From the NCBI GenBank assembly GCA_048296855.1, contig CP182631.1: DNA of 64,000 nt; one strand, written 5' to 3'. Positions 9,266-18,614 of the stretch are shown here, in pieces (the first letter of the stretch is position 1; every line of letters begins with the position of its first letter). The stretch comes from Pseudocolwellia sp048296855 (GTDB lineage Bacteria; Pseudomonadota; Gammaproteobacteria; Enterobacterales; Alteromonadaceae). The position numbers and the translations under genes were made by a program. The notes beneath the pieces were generated by a model. That model had not been told where the DNA came from, did not search any database, and was given only the letters and a program-made list of their open reading frames with translations.

Positions 9266-9865
9266 ATGACAAAATACTGGCTTATATCATGCGTTTTATT
9301 ATGTACAGCATGTGCGTCTGTACCTAAAAAATTAGAGTTGCCCGAAAACACCAAAACAGTAGAATTCTCAAGTGCAAAATCACCTACTGCTAGTATTATT
9401 GGTGAAAAAGCACGTTGGGGTGGTGTTATTGCATCTGTAAAGAATAATGCTGACAATACCATGTTAGAAATTGTTAATTTTCCGCTAACCTATAATTTAC
9501 GACCGAAGAAAGGTGATGAAACTCCTGGTCGTTTTAGGCTATATTTTAAAGGTTTACTTGATCCTGTAATTTATAAAGAAGGACGAAGTATTACTGCTGT
9601 AGGTACAGTAGCTGAACTTGAAAGTGGTCAAATAGGTGAACATAAATATGATTTTCCTGTGTTAAAAGACGCAAGCGTTCATTTATGGAAAAATATCCAA
9701 CGTGTTGATATTAATTTACGTCAGTCACCACACTATTATCACAACGACCCATATTACTGGTCAGGCTCACATATTAATTATAATCGTCCTATTGTTATTC
9801 GTTCGTCAAGCTCAAGTAATAAGCAATCGACTAAATCGATTATGCCGCCAGTCAAAAAACGATAA
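9266..9865 (+). CDS. Slp/YeaY-family outer-membrane lipoprotein
   Basis: A 199-aa lipoprotein of the Slp family (starvation-inducible Slp and its paralogue YeaY in E. coli). The signal peptide ends in a lipobox-like CTAC with Cys16 as the likely lipidated residue; Cys at -3 is unusual. The core has the Slp pattern WGGVIASVKN, EIVNFPLT and GRFRLYF. Good ribosome-binding site (AGGAG). The position after yoaA-tsaB and before fadD mirrors E. coli yoaA-tsaB-yeaY-fadD, which supports the YeaY assignment. Confidence 0.88.
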   Translation: MTKYWLISCVLLCTACASVPKKLELPENTKTVEFSSAKSPTASIIGEKARWGGVIASVKNNADNTMLEIVNFPLTYNLRPKKGDETPGRFRLYFKGLLDPVIYKEGRSITAVGTVAELESGQIGEHKYDFPVLKDASVHLWKNIQRVDINLRQSPHYYHNDPYYWSGSHINYNRPIVIRSSSSSNKQSTKSIMPPVKKR

Positions 9866-9880
9866 CCATACGTAAATTAG

Positions 9881-10765
9881 ATGAAAATCCCTTCAGAAAG
9901 TATTGAAGAGGCTGTTTTTAAAACAGCCTCTTCTCAAATTAGCGCACTTACCATTAATAAAAATTCAAATAATATAATACTTTGCCTACATGGCTGGTTA
10001 GATAATGCGGCTAGTTTTACGCCATTATTTGAGTATTTAGACGTTAAAGATGACTTTAATGTTATTGCAATTGATTTACCTGGCCATGGTGCTTCTTCAC
10101 ACAAAAGTGTTGATGCTCATTATCATTTTATTGATTGGGTATATGATATTTTGGCGTTATTTGAATCTAACAAGTGGACTAACGTTCATATTGTAGGTCA
10201 TTCAATGGGGGGAATGATTGCTTCAGCTTTTGCTGCAGCGTTTCCAGAAAAAGTAAAATCTTTAACTTTAATCGATTCTATTGGCTTTATTTACGGAGAT
10301 GAGGCAGAAAGTACCTCAGTATTGCGTAAAGGTATGCTAAGTCGAATTAAAGCGAGCTCAGCTCCCACTATTAACAGAAAATCATCAACTTTATCATTAG
10401 ACATAGCAGTAAGAGCAAGAGTGCTTATCTCAGATCTTGAGTATCGCCATGCTGAACTTATTGTTTCTCGCAATTTGCTGTATACAAAAGGGCAATGGTC
10501 ATGGCGTTCAGATCGTAAATTAAATACTATATCTCCTTATCGTTTAAGTTTAACTCAATGCAAACAAATCATTTCTGATATTAAAATACCGGTGCAAGTG
10601 ATTTATGGTAGTAAAGGGTTAGACTTTGTTAGAAAAGGAATAGAACTGTTTTGCCCTTTAATGCCTTGTAAAAAAATAGTTGAGCTTGAAGGTGGACATC
10701 ATGTTCATATGGAAAAACCTAAAGAAACAGCTAAGCTTATTAGTGAGTTTGTTACATCAATTTAG
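9881..10765 (+). CDS. Alpha/beta-fold hydrolase
   Basis: A 294-aa soluble alpha/beta hydrolase with an oxyanion-region LCLHGWLDNAASF motif (about residues 30-42), nucleophile elbow GHSMGGM (Ser near residue 107) and a C-terminal GGHHVHMEKP catalytic histidine segment. The substrate cannot be told from sequence; esterase or thioesterase activity would fit its place 15 bp after slp and just upstream of fadD. Confidence 0.85.
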   Translation: MKIPSESIEEAVFKTASSQISALTINKNSNNIILCLHGWLDNAASFTPLFEYLDVKDDFNVIAIDLPGHGASSHKSVDAHYHFIDWVYDILALFESNKWTNVHIVGHSMGGMIASAFAAAFPEKVKSLTLIDSIGFIYGDEAESTSVLRKGMLSRIKASSAPTINRKSSTLSLDIAVRARVLISDLEYRHAELIVSRNLLYTKGQWSWRSDRKLNTISPYRLSLTQCKQIISDIKIPVQVIYGSKGLDFVRKGIELFCPLMPCKKIVELEGGHHVHMEKPKETAKLISEFVTSI

Positions 10766-10864
10766 TCTTTTAAAATGAAAGGTCTTCTGCTGAAGTGGAG
10801 CTAAAATTAGAGTAAATAAGCACATATTCTCTAATTTAACGGGTATTTTTGAATAAGATGATAA

Positions 10865-10887
10865 ATTAACTGGAATGACCAGTTAAT
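10865..10887. promoter_or_regulatory. FadR-like operator upstream of fadD
   Basis: A 23-bp palindrome with perfect 9-bp arms, ATTAACTGG / CCAGTTAAT, around AATGA. Its core AACTGGAATGACCAGTT agrees with the enterobacterial FadR consensus (AACTGGTCNGACCAGTT) at all but two left-half positions, and the right half is exact. It lies 64 bp before the fadD start, where acyl-CoA-responsive repression by FadR would act. Binding is inferred from sequence only. Confidence 0.7.
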
Positions 10888-10950
10888 ATTTGATAAAACT
10901 TATTTTCATCAAATCTACATAAAAAATATTACTATAATAGGGTGAACATC

Positions 10951-12606
10951 GTGAGCAAAATTTGGCTTGAAAAAAGTTATCCTCCTAATCTTCCATTTGA
11001 AATAGATCCTGATAAATATTCATCATTGGTACAAATGTTTAATAAGTACTGTGGTATTTATACTGATCGCACAGCATTCATTAATATGGGATCTGAAATA
11101 TCGTATAGCGAGTTAGCTTCACAAGCTGAAGCGTTTGCTGCTTATTTGCAGCAAGATCTGGGCTTAGTAAAAGGCGATAAATTTGCCATCATGGTTCCTA
11201 ACACGCTGCAATATCCTATCGCGTTATTTGGTGCCTTAATGGCTGGTTTAACGGTTGTTAATGTTAATCCTTTATATACTGCTCGCGAACTAGAGCATCA
11301 ATTAAAAGACTCAGATACCAAAGCTATACTCATTATTGAAAACTTTGCGAGTACCTTAGCTAAAGTTATCGATAAAACCGATGTAAAACACGTTATTTTA
11401 ACTTCGTTAGGTGACCGTTTGGGCTTAGTTAAAGGGGCTGTGGTTAACTTTGCCGTTAAATACGTTAAAAAAATGGTACCTGCTTTTAAACTTTCTAATA
11501 CTATTCGTTTTAATGCCGTATTAACTGAAGGCGCGAAAAGAACATTTAAACCTGTAGATATTACTGGACAAGACTTAGCTTTTTTACAGTACACAGGAGG
11601 AACAACAGGTGTTTCAAAAGGAGCTATGCTTACACACCGTAATATGGTGGCAAATTTAGAACAAGCTAAAGCTGCTATCAAACCATTGCTTGATGAGGGA
11701 GGTGAAATTATTGTTACTGCACTTCCTCTTTATCATATTTTCGCTTTAACGGCTAATTGCTTAACGTTTGTAACACTTGGTGGAACTAACTTGTTGATTA
11801 CCAACCCCAGAGATATGGCGGGTTTTGTAAAAGAATTAGCTAAATACCCTTTTAGTGCTATTACAGGGGTAAATACTTTATTTAATGGTCTTATTAACAC
11901 ACCAGGATTTAAAGATTTAGACTTTAGCCATTTAAAAATGGCGCTTGGCGGAGGTATGGCTGTGCAACGACCTGTAGCTGAAAAGTGGCAACAAATTACA
12001 TCTATTTTATTGTTAGAAGGTTATGGTTTAACTGAATGTGCACCTTTAGTTACTTTAAGTCCATACACGCAAACTGAATACAATGGCACTATTGGCTTAC
12101 CTGCTCCGTCTACCGATATAAAAATTATGGATGAAAATGGTGTAGAAGTTGCTGTAGGTGAACCTGGTGAAATGTGGGTGAAAGGTCCACAAGTCATGGC
12201 AGGTTATTATAAACGTGACGATGCGACTAACGAAATATTGAAAGACGATTGGTTGGCCACAGGTGATGTAGCTTGTATGGATGAAAATGGCTATTTTAAA
12301 ATAGTTGATCGTAAAAAAGATATGATTATTGTTTCGGGGTTTAATGTTTTTCCTAATGAAATTGAAGAAGTTGTGATGATGCACGAAGGTGTTCTTGAGG
12401 TTGCAGCGATTGGAGTAACTGACGATAGTTGTGGTGAGATTGTTAAAATATTTGTGGCATTGAAAGATAAAAGTGTCACAGAAAAAGAGCTTATTGCCCA
12501 TTGTCGTGAAAACCTAACCAATTATAAAGTCCCTAAATTAGTTGAGTTTCGCGATGAATTACCAAAATCTAACGTAGGTAAAATTTTAAGAAGAGAATTA
12601 CGTTAA
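10951..12606 (+). CDS. fadD: Long-chain fatty acid--CoA ligase
   Basis: Activates long-chain fatty acids to acyl-CoA for beta-oxidation, acting at the inner membrane. It has the AMP-binding P-loop YTGGTTGVSKGA (near residue 214), YGLTECAP, the LATGD motif and the C-terminal RKKDMIIVSGFNVFPNEIE fatty-acyl signature. The GTG at 10951 (SKIWLEK...) aligns with the E. coli N-terminus and has AGGG 8 bp upstream; an in-frame GTG at 10942 would add three residues and is less likely. 551 aa. A FadR-like site precedes it. Confidence 0.95.
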   Translation: MSKIWLEKSYPPNLPFEIDPDKYSSLVQMFNKYCGIYTDRTAFINMGSEISYSELASQAEAFAAYLQQDLGLVKGDKFAIMVPNTLQYPIALFGALMAGLTVVNVNPLYTARELEHQLKDSDTKAILIIENFASTLAKVIDKTDVKHVILTSLGDRLGLVKGAVVNFAVKYVKKMVPAFKLSNTIRFNAVLTEGAKRTFKPVDITGQDLAFLQYTGGTTGVSKGAMLTHRNMVANLEQAKAAIKPLLDEGGEIIVTALPLYHIFALTANCLTFVTLGGTNLLITNPRDMAGFVKELAKYPFSAITGVNTLFNGLINTPGFKDLDFSHLKMALGGGMAVQRPVAEKWQQITSILLLEGYGLTECAPLVTLSPYTQTEYNGTIGLPAPSTDIKIMDENGVEVAVGEPGEMWVKGPQVMAGYYKRDDATNEILKDDWLATGDVACMDENGYFKIVDRKKDMIIVSGFNVFPNEIEEVVMMHEGVLEVAAIGVTDDSCGEIVKIFVALKDKSVTEKELIAHCRENLTNYKVPKLVEFRDELPKSNVGKILRRELR

Positions 12607-12621
12607 TTTTTTTGCTGTATA

Positions 12622-12809
12622 TACCCCTTACCGATCAAGAGGCTATTTCAGAGTGTTTCTTCGGAGGTTCTAAAAACAGTTTATGCTTCGTTATTAACTT
12701 TAGTCAGGTTCTTACATGGATGTAGACCTTAGATTTAGTTTGGCACGTGAAATCTGTGCCTATATTGTTTTAAGTTCTCATTGAAACCTGCATCTTGAAT
12801 GGTTACATA
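12622..12809. repeat. R1 miniature element, diverged copy
   Basis: Begins TACCCCTTACC after a TA and ends CTTGAATGGTTACATA, the eroded inverse of the start. Its interior (GGTTCTAAAAACAGTTTATG, then CTTCGTTATTAACTTTAGT, and GAAACCTGCATCTTGAATGG near the end) matches the R1 copy at 44538-44796 with an internal deletion. No coding capacity seen. It occupies about a third of the gap between fadD and the M2 peptidase. Confidence 0.75.
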
Positions 12810-12891
12810 ACACTACATAGTATTTTTGTTTACACTAAGTCGCTAGCAATATAACTAAGGATATAGGTTGACTGACGTTAGGGGAATACTT

Positions 12892-13076
12892 AACCTCAGC
12901 TCGGGATAAGCAAAGTTACTCAACAAGCTATTTTTACGCCTAAATTCGCCTTGTTATACACAAAAATATCAATGTTGAGAGACTAATATAGCTTAGGAAA
13001 ATAATGGTGTGTATTAAGTTTTTGATAAATAGGGTTTTAACTCATTCGCTAACATTCATTAACCCGAATTGAGGTT
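12892..13076 (+). repeat. R3 dispersed repeat, copy 1
   Basis: A 185-bp non-coding element with terminal inverted repeats AACCTCAGCTCGGGATAA / TTAACCCGAATTGAGGTT. Nearly the whole sequence recurs in opposite orientation at 59214-59442, which carries about 44 extra internal bases. Together with the R1 copy just upstream it explains most of the 12607-13172 non-coding stretch. Confidence 0.85.
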
Positions 13077-13080
13077 AGTT

Positions 13081-13115
13081 AATCAGCTGAATTATTAGTA
13101 TCAATTCAGCTGATT
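13081..13115. terminator. Putative terminator hairpin
   Basis: Perfect 12-bp inverted repeat AATCAGCTGAAT / ATTCAGCTGATT with an 11-base loop, located 57 bp beyond the end of the minus-strand peptidase gene. There is no clear U-tract on either strand, so it may be a bidirectional terminator or only a processing hairpin. Confidence 0.45.
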
Positions 13116-13172
13116 TATTTATAAATAGATGGAGCGGATGATTAAGTTCTGTTTAACAGATAAAATTTACGT

Positions 13173-15017
13173 CTAAAAACCACACTGTTTTCCTTGGTTT
13201 TTCTCTTTTAACCATTCTTGTAATGGCGCAAAATAATCTAAAACAGCGGTAGCATCCATTTGCTCAGTACCAGTTAATACTTTGTAGGCTTCTTGCCACG
13301 GTTTACTCGCACCCATTTCTAATACGGTATTTAACGCAGCGCCAGCTTCTTTACTATCGTAGATTGAGCAACGGTGAATGGGGTCGGTATTACCTGATAT
13401 TTCACATAGGGCTTTATGAAATTCAAATTGCTGAATATGCGCTAAAAAATAACGTGAGTAGGGTGTTCCACCGGGTATATGGTATTTAGCGCCCGGATCA
13501 AAGGCATTTTTATCGCGTTCAACGGGAGCTGCAACACCTTGGTATTTCTCACGTAATTCCCACCAAGCGGTGTTGTAGTTTTCAGGAGTAATTTCGCCTG
13601 AATACACTTTCCAACGCCATTTATCAACTAATAAACCAAAGGGAATAAAAGCGACTTTATCTAGCGCCATCTTAAGTAACAATCCAATATCTTTAGATTC
13701 ATCAGGGATGGTATCGATTAAAGCAATCTTTTTTAAGTATTTAGGTGTTACAGAGAGCGCTATAGTATCGCCAATCGCCTCATGAAATCCGTCATTTGCA
13801 CTACCTTGATAATACTTCGATTGATTTTTATATGCGCGTTGGTAAAAGTTGTGTCCAAGTTCGTGATGAATTACCGCAAATTCTTCACCTGTTTTTTGAA
13901 TACACATTTTAATACGTATATCGTCTTTAGAGTCTAAGTTCCAAGCGGAAGCATGGCAGATAACATCTCTGTCTTTCGGTTTAGTAAATAATGAACGTGA
14001 CCAAAAGGTTTCTGGTAAAGGATCAAAGCCTAGAGAAGTAAAGAACTTTTCAGCACCTTTTACCATTTTTATTTCATCGTAGTTTTTCTTTTCAAGTTGT
14101 TCTGTTAAATCGTATCCAGGGTCGGCATCTTTAGGTGCAACTAAGTCGTAAATATTACCCCAAGATTGTGCCCACATATTTCCTAATAAGTGGGCTGGAA
14201 TCGGCTTGTTTTGAGGCACTTTATCTTCGCCATATTCCTTACCTAATTCAGTTCTAACATAACAATGCAAATCATCGTATAAAGGTTTTATTTGTCCCCA
14301 TAAACGATCAAGTTCTTTAGAAAAATCGTCAGCAGGCATATCGTATTTAGAGCGCCACATAACACCTAAGTCTTTATAACCTAAACTTCTCGCGCCTTCA
14401 TTACCTAGCTCAGCTTGTTTAACGTATAAAGGTTTCATTGCTGGGCTGATGGTTCTCCAACCTTCCCATAGCTCTAATAATTCATCATAATTGCGAGAGG
14501 TAGCCATTGTAGCTGTCATCTCACCTAAATTAAGTGTTTGTCCTGCTTTATTCGTGTAAGTACCTTTACCGTACATTCCATTTAACTGCGAACCTAGTTG
14601 GGCTAATTTAGCTGACTTTTCTGGATCTTGTGGAGCAGGCATCACTAAGCCGAGCTTTAGCATATCTAGTTTTCTTTTTTGATCAGCAGAAACATTTACG
14701 TTATCAAATTTAGCTGCTTCTATCGCATATTTAACACTCGCTTCTGTTGTTTTTTGGCTAACTCTTGCAGATAAAGCTTCAGTATCTTCAGTGATAAAAT
14801 TGCTATAAATCCACTCAGCTTGATTAGCTTCTATGCCTAGTTTTATTAAATCTTGCTCTGTGTTATTCAAAAAAGTTTCGGCATCTTTTGCTGTTAATGC
14901 TTGATTGGCTTCTTGAGGCGTTGGAGATGTTGACTTAACTGAAGCTTCTCCCATACAGCCGTATAATGTCGTAGACATAACGATTGCAATGGTTGATAGC
15001 GTAAATGATTTGTTCAT
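13173..15017 (-). CDS. M2-family peptidyl-dipeptidase lipoprotein (ACE-like)
   Basis: A 614-aa zinc metallopeptidase of the angiotensin-converting-enzyme family. The zinc motif HELGH is at residues 385-389 (His385, Glu386, His389) and the third ligand fits Glu in GFHEAIGD about 24 residues later. The N-terminus is a lipoprotein signal (LYGC lipobox, Cys21), so it is probably periplasmic and lipid-anchored. It would remove dipeptides from oligopeptide C-termini, which fits peptide use in seawater. It is monocistronic between two repeat-rich intergenic regions. Confidence 0.93.
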   Translation of the reverse strand: MNKSFTLSTIAIVMSTTLYGCMGEASVKSTSPTPQEANQALTAKDAETFLNNTEQDLIKLGIEANQAEWIYSNFITEDTEALSARVSQKTTEASVKYAIEAAKFDNVNVSADQKRKLDMLKLGLVMPAPQDPEKSAKLAQLGSQLNGMYGKGTYTNKAGQTLNLGEMTATMATSRNYDELLELWEGWRTISPAMKPLYVKQAELGNEGARSLGYKDLGVMWRSKYDMPADDFSKELDRLWGQIKPLYDDLHCYVRTELGKEYGEDKVPQNKPIPAHLLGNMWAQSWGNIYDLVAPKDADPGYDLTEQLEKKNYDEIKMVKGAEKFFTSLGFDPLPETFWSRSLFTKPKDRDVICHASAWNLDSKDDIRIKMCIQKTGEEFAVIHHELGHNFYQRAYKNQSKYYQGSANDGFHEAIGDTIALSVTPKYLKKIALIDTIPDESKDIGLLLKMALDKVAFIPFGLLVDKWRWKVYSGEITPENYNTAWWELREKYQGVAAPVERDKNAFDPGAKYHIPGGTPYSRYFLAHIQQFEFHKALCEISGNTDPIHRCSIYDSKEAGAALNTVLEMGASKPWQEAYKVLTGTEQMDATAVLDYFAPLQEWLKEKNQGKQCGF

Positions 15018-15186
15018 TTTTATAGCGCTCTTTATTTTTAAAATTATACATGCAGTATATGAAAATATGTTTTGTAGTAAATTAAAATAGTATGAAAAGG
15101 GGATTTTCTAAGTTAAATGGTGTTCTATAATGAGATTATTATTAATAAAACAGAAATTTATTTTTGAGCAACCATAATCCTTTTTA

Positions 15187-15271
15187 TATGGACGACCATT
15201 ATTACAAAGCATTTCCTTGAATTGATATCGCTCAAGTGTGCTGAAATACGTATCTTGAGTGGTAACGGGTA
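15187..15271 (-). repeat. R1 miniature element, partial copy in reverse
   Basis: Reading on the minus strand it starts TACCCGTTACC next to a TA, continues CTCAAGATACGTATTTCAG, then CTTGAGCGATATCAATTCAA, and fades after TTTGTAATAATGG. This matches the left part of the R1 copies at 43310 and 44538. It sits in the 15018-15449 gap upstream of the TetR regulator. Confidence 0.75.
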
Positions 15272-15381
15272 TATTAAAGCTATAATATAATGTTGCAGTG
15301 TTAATAAATGAACAAAAGTATATTTCATGCTACCTTTGTTTCTTCAAAACATTGACCTATGCTAGTGTTATACGATACTTT

Positions 15382-15393
15382 AAACACCTGTTT
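15382..15393. promoter_or_regulatory. Candidate PsrA-type operator
   Basis: AAAC-ACCT-GTTT, followed by an overlapping GTTTAAAC, lies 57 bp before the PsrA-like start codon. Pseudomonas PsrA is described as recognising (G/C)AAAC-N2-4-GTTT(G/C); this site keeps AAAC/GTTT at spacing 4 but lacks the flanking G/C. Autoregulation is an inference. Confidence 0.4.
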
Positions 15394-15449
15394 AAACTGG
15401 TTGTTTGAAAATTCAGTTTACTTATTTCAATAAAAAATTTGATCATATT

Positions 15450-16085
15450 ATGAGTACAAAAAACAAGATATTAGACGCCGCTGAACATTTATTTGCTGTA
15501 AATGGCTTTAATGGTACATCGTTAAGAGAAATTACCAGTCAAGCAGAAGTTAATTTAGCTGCTGTAAATTATCATTTCGGTTCTAAAAAAGAGCTAATTA
15601 AAGCAGTAATGTCTCGTTATATGAATGAACTGTCTCCTCGTTTAGAAAACACTCTTAAACAAATTTGTGACGACGATAAAAAACCTACCTTAATTGAAGT
15701 GTTTTCTGCTTTTGTTGAACCGCTATTGTGGTTAAATCAATTTAAAGAAAACGGTACGAGTAACTTTTTACAATTACTTGGGCGTGGTTATACCGACAGC
15801 CAAGGTTTTTTACGTTGGTTTTTAACCACTCAATATCCGGGAGTTATCTCAAATTTTGTTGCCGCGGTTTATAAAGCTTATCCTGAATTGACCGCTGAAG
15901 AAGTATTTTGGCGATTACACCTTACTATGGGCACTGTTATATTTACTATGTCTTCAAGCGGCGCTTTAATTGATATTGCTAAAAGTGATTTTGATAAAAA
16001 TATTGATATTTCAGGTGTTATTCAACAGGTTATTCCTTATATTGCTGCTGGTGTAGCGGCTCCAATTATTCCTTCCAACGCTTGA
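15450..16085 (+). CDS. psrA: TetR-family fatty-acid regulator, PsrA-like
   Basis: A 211-aa TetR/AcrR repressor. The N-terminal helix-turn-helix segment (ILDAAEHLFAVNGFNGTSL then VNLAAVNYHFGSKKELI) and the ligand domain (LLGRGYTDSQGFLRWFL, EVFWRLHLTMGT) resemble PsrA, which in gammaproteobacteria senses fatty acids or acyl-CoA and controls beta-oxidation genes. The ATG at 15450 was chosen because the longer TTG frame from 15405 adds a non-homologous N-terminus. fadD lies a few kb upstream. A palindromic AAAC/GTTT site in its own promoter is consistent with autoregulation. Confidence 0.78.
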   Translation: MSTKNKILDAAEHLFAVNGFNGTSLREITSQAEVNLAAVNYHFGSKKELIKAVMSRYMNELSPRLENTLKQICDDDKKPTLIEVFSAFVEPLLWLNQFKENGTSNFLQLLGRGYTDSQGFLRWFLTTQYPGVISNFVAAVYKAYPELTAEEVFWRLHLTMGTVIFTMSSSGALIDIAKSDFDKNIDISGVIQQVIPYIAAGVAAPIIPSNA

Positions 16086-16230
16086 TCAAATCTTCTTAAA
16101 CAACATTTATACCAAGCTTTAAATGTTGTTTTAATGCGCTTTATCTAGATAAACCTAATGATTTATATTCTTTTAATATTAATCATTTATAATCTCTGTA
16201 TTCGTATATTACAGTTAGAAGATGGTTTAC

Positions 16231-17244
16231 ATGGGCCCTATAATGTTAGATGTACTGGGTACATCGCTCACTCAAGAAGATAAAGAGTTACTGCAACATC
16301 CACTTGTTGGTGGCCTTATCTTATTCACGCGTAATTTTGAATCTGTGGAGCAGTTGTCTGATTTAAATAACCAAATACGTAAAGCCGCCAAAAAAGAGTT
16401 TCTTATTGCGGTAGATCATGAAGGTGGTCGAGTACAACGTTTTAGAAAAGGTTTTAGTTTGATCCCTGCAATGGGTTCACTTATGGCTAAAACACAGCAA
16501 AATTATGCTAAGGCAAAAGAGCTCGCCACACATTGTGGTTACGTTATGGCGACTGAAGTTCAAGCCTGTAATATTGATATTAGCTTCGCTCCTGTTTTAG
16601 ATGTAAACGGTATTAGTGAAGTGATTGGTGATCGCGCTTTTGATTCTCAACCCGAAGCTATTATTCATTTGGCTAATGCGTTTATTGAAGGTATGCACTT
16701 GGCTGGCATGAAGGCTACAGGTAAGCATTTTCCGGGGCATGGTAGTGTTAAAGCTGATTCTCACATTGATTTACCTATTGATTACCGAAAAAGATCTGAA
16801 ATAGAAGCATTCGATATTTTACCTTTTAAACACCTAATTAAAGCGAATAAAGTGGATGCGTTAATGCCTGCGCATATTATATTTCCTGAAATAGATAGCC
16901 AAGCTGTTGGTTTTTCATCGTATTGGTTGCAGAAAATACTACGGGAATCGTTAGAGTTTGAAGGGGTTATTTTCAGTGATGATTTATCTATGGAAGGCGC
17001 ATCTTGTGTTGGTGGTTATGTAGAACGAGCTGAAGCTGCACAGCAAGCAGGCTGCGATATGTTGTTATTATGTAATAACAGAGAAGGCTGCATTAGCGTG
17101 ATTGATAACGCGAATATCAATATAAATAAAATCAGTAACCAACGTATTCAGCGTTTATTAAAAAGCACACAACACAGCTTTAAACAATTGGGTCAAAACC
17201 CACAATGGAATGAATCTATTAAATTTATAGAGCAGTATACTTAA
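16231..17244 (+). CDS. nagZ: Beta-N-acetylhexosaminidase NagZ
   Basis: Cytoplasmic GH3 enzyme of peptidoglycan recycling that removes GlcNAc from 1,6-anhydro-muropeptides. It shows GPIMLDV at the start, DHEGGRVQRF, the KHFPGHGSVKADSH loop (catalytic His) and the nucleophile segment FSDDLSMEGA. The ATG at 16231 aligns with the E. coli start and has AGAAG 9 bp upstream; an in-frame ATG at 16222 would add three residues. 337 aa (E. coli 341). Confidence 0.96.
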   Translation: MGPIMLDVLGTSLTQEDKELLQHPLVGGLILFTRNFESVEQLSDLNNQIRKAAKKEFLIAVDHEGGRVQRFRKGFSLIPAMGSLMAKTQQNYAKAKELATHCGYVMATEVQACNIDISFAPVLDVNGISEVIGDRAFDSQPEAIIHLANAFIEGMHLAGMKATGKHFPGHGSVKADSHIDLPIDYRKRSEIEAFDILPFKHLIKANKVDALMPAHIIFPEIDSQAVGFSSYWLQKILRESLEFEGVIFSDDLSMEGASCVGGYVERAEAAQQAGCDMLLLCNNREGCISVIDNANININKISNQRIQRLLKSTQHSFKQLGQNPQWNESIKFIEQYT

Positions 17245-17390
17245 TACCAAGTATCTATTGTTTGTTTTTTATACGACTATTGTTTAAATTAACTATTATT
17301 TACTATGAGGACATTAGCTAAAAAATAGCTTGTAAAATTTGAATTTATCACTAAAATTCACCAACTTTTTTTAGCGTATGTGATTTTAAA

Positions 17391-18602
17391 ATGACTAAAG
17401 TGATGATAATCGGCGCAGGTGGTGTAGGTAACGTTGTTACACAAAAGTGCGCTCAACAAAATAATGTATTTACCCAAATTGTATTAGCTAGCAGAACGCT
17501 AGCTAAATGTCAGGCTATTGCAAATAGCGTAAAAGAAAAAACAGGCGTAACAATTAATACGGCGCAAGTTGATGCTGATAATGTTCCTGAACTTGTTGCA
17601 TTACTTAAGCAAGAAAAGCCATTCTTAGTGATTAACGTGGCGTTACCTTACCAAGACTTAACCATTATGGACGCTTGTTTAGAAGCCGGCGTACATTACA
17701 TGGATACTGCAAACTACGAACCATTAGATACCGCTAAATTTGAATATAAATGGCAATGGGCTTATCAAGAAAAATTTCAAAAAGCAGGCTTAACAGCACT
17801 TTTAGGGAGTGGTTTTGATCCCGGCGCTACCAACATGTTTACTGCTTATGTTGCTAAACATTACTTTGATGAAATCCATTACCTAGATATTATTGATGTA
17901 AATGGTGGCGACCATGGTTACCCGTTTGCCACTAACTTCAATCCTGAAATTAATATTCGTGAAGTTACCGCTGAGTGTCGTCACTTTGAAGATGGTGAGT
18001 TTGTAACCACACCCGCTATGAGTAAAAAAGCGAAGTTTACTTGTCCTGATGGTGTTGGTGACTTTGATATTTACCGCATGTATCACGAAGAACTAGAATC
18101 GTTAACGGTACATTTTCCTACGTTAAAACGTGCACAGTTTTGGATGAGCTTTTCAGACAACTATCTTAAGCATTTAGAAGTATTAGGTAATGTAGGCATG
18201 ACAGGTATTGAGCCCATTGAATATGAAGGGCATCAAATTGTACCTATTCAATTATTAGCTAAATTATTACCTGATCCATCAAGCTTAGGGCCAAGAACAA
18301 AAGGTAAAACTTGTATTGGTACCGTTGTGCGTGGCTTAAAAGACGGTAAAGAAAAAATAGTTTACTGTTACCAAATTTGTGATCACGAAGCTTGTTATAA
18401 AGAGGTAGCCTCTCAAGCTATTTCATATACAACTGGTGTTCCAGCAATGATTGGCGCCAAAATGATGGTTGAAAAAAACTGGTTAACACCAGGCGTTTTC
18501 AATATCGAGCAGTTTGATCCGGATCTATTCATGGCCGACATGAATGAATTTGGCTTACCGTGGAAAGTTATCGAGCTTGATCAATTCAACCTTGACCAAT
18601 AA
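17391..18602 (+). CDS. Carboxynorspermidine/carboxyspermidine synthase (dehydrogenase)
   Basis: A 403-aa saccharopine-dehydrogenase-family enzyme that reductively condenses aspartate semialdehyde with diaminopropane or putrescine to carboxynorspermidine/carboxyspermidine. The N-terminal Rossmann motif is MIIGAGGVGNVV, and SGFDPGATNMF and DVNGGDHGYPF are characteristic of this branch of the family. It is 12 bp upstream of nspC. Since agmatinase (a putrescine source) follows, putrescine is the likely amine and spermidine the likely product. Confidence 0.92.
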   Translation: MTKVMIIGAGGVGNVVTQKCAQQNNVFTQIVLASRTLAKCQAIANSVKEKTGVTINTAQVDADNVPELVALLKQEKPFLVINVALPYQDLTIMDACLEAGVHYMDTANYEPLDTAKFEYKWQWAYQEKFQKAGLTALLGSGFDPGATNMFTAYVAKHYFDEIHYLDIIDVNGGDHGYPFATNFNPEINIREVTAECRHFEDGEFVTTPAMSKKAKFTCPDGVGDFDIYRMYHEELESLTVHFPTLKRAQFWMSFSDNYLKHLEVLGNVGMTGIEPIEYEGHQIVPIQLLAKLLPDPSSLGPRTKGKTCIGTVVRGLKDGKEKIVYCYQICDHEACYKEVASQAISYTTGVPAMIGAKMMVEKNWLTPGVFNIEQFDPDLFMADMNEFGLPWKVIELDQFNLDQ

Positions 18603-18614
18603 GTACAGCGTATT

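Noticed and set aside
12097..12521. Two overlapping minus-strand frames inside fadD
   Set aside because: Antisense to the conserved FadD C-terminus; His/Phe/Ile-rich products of no family.
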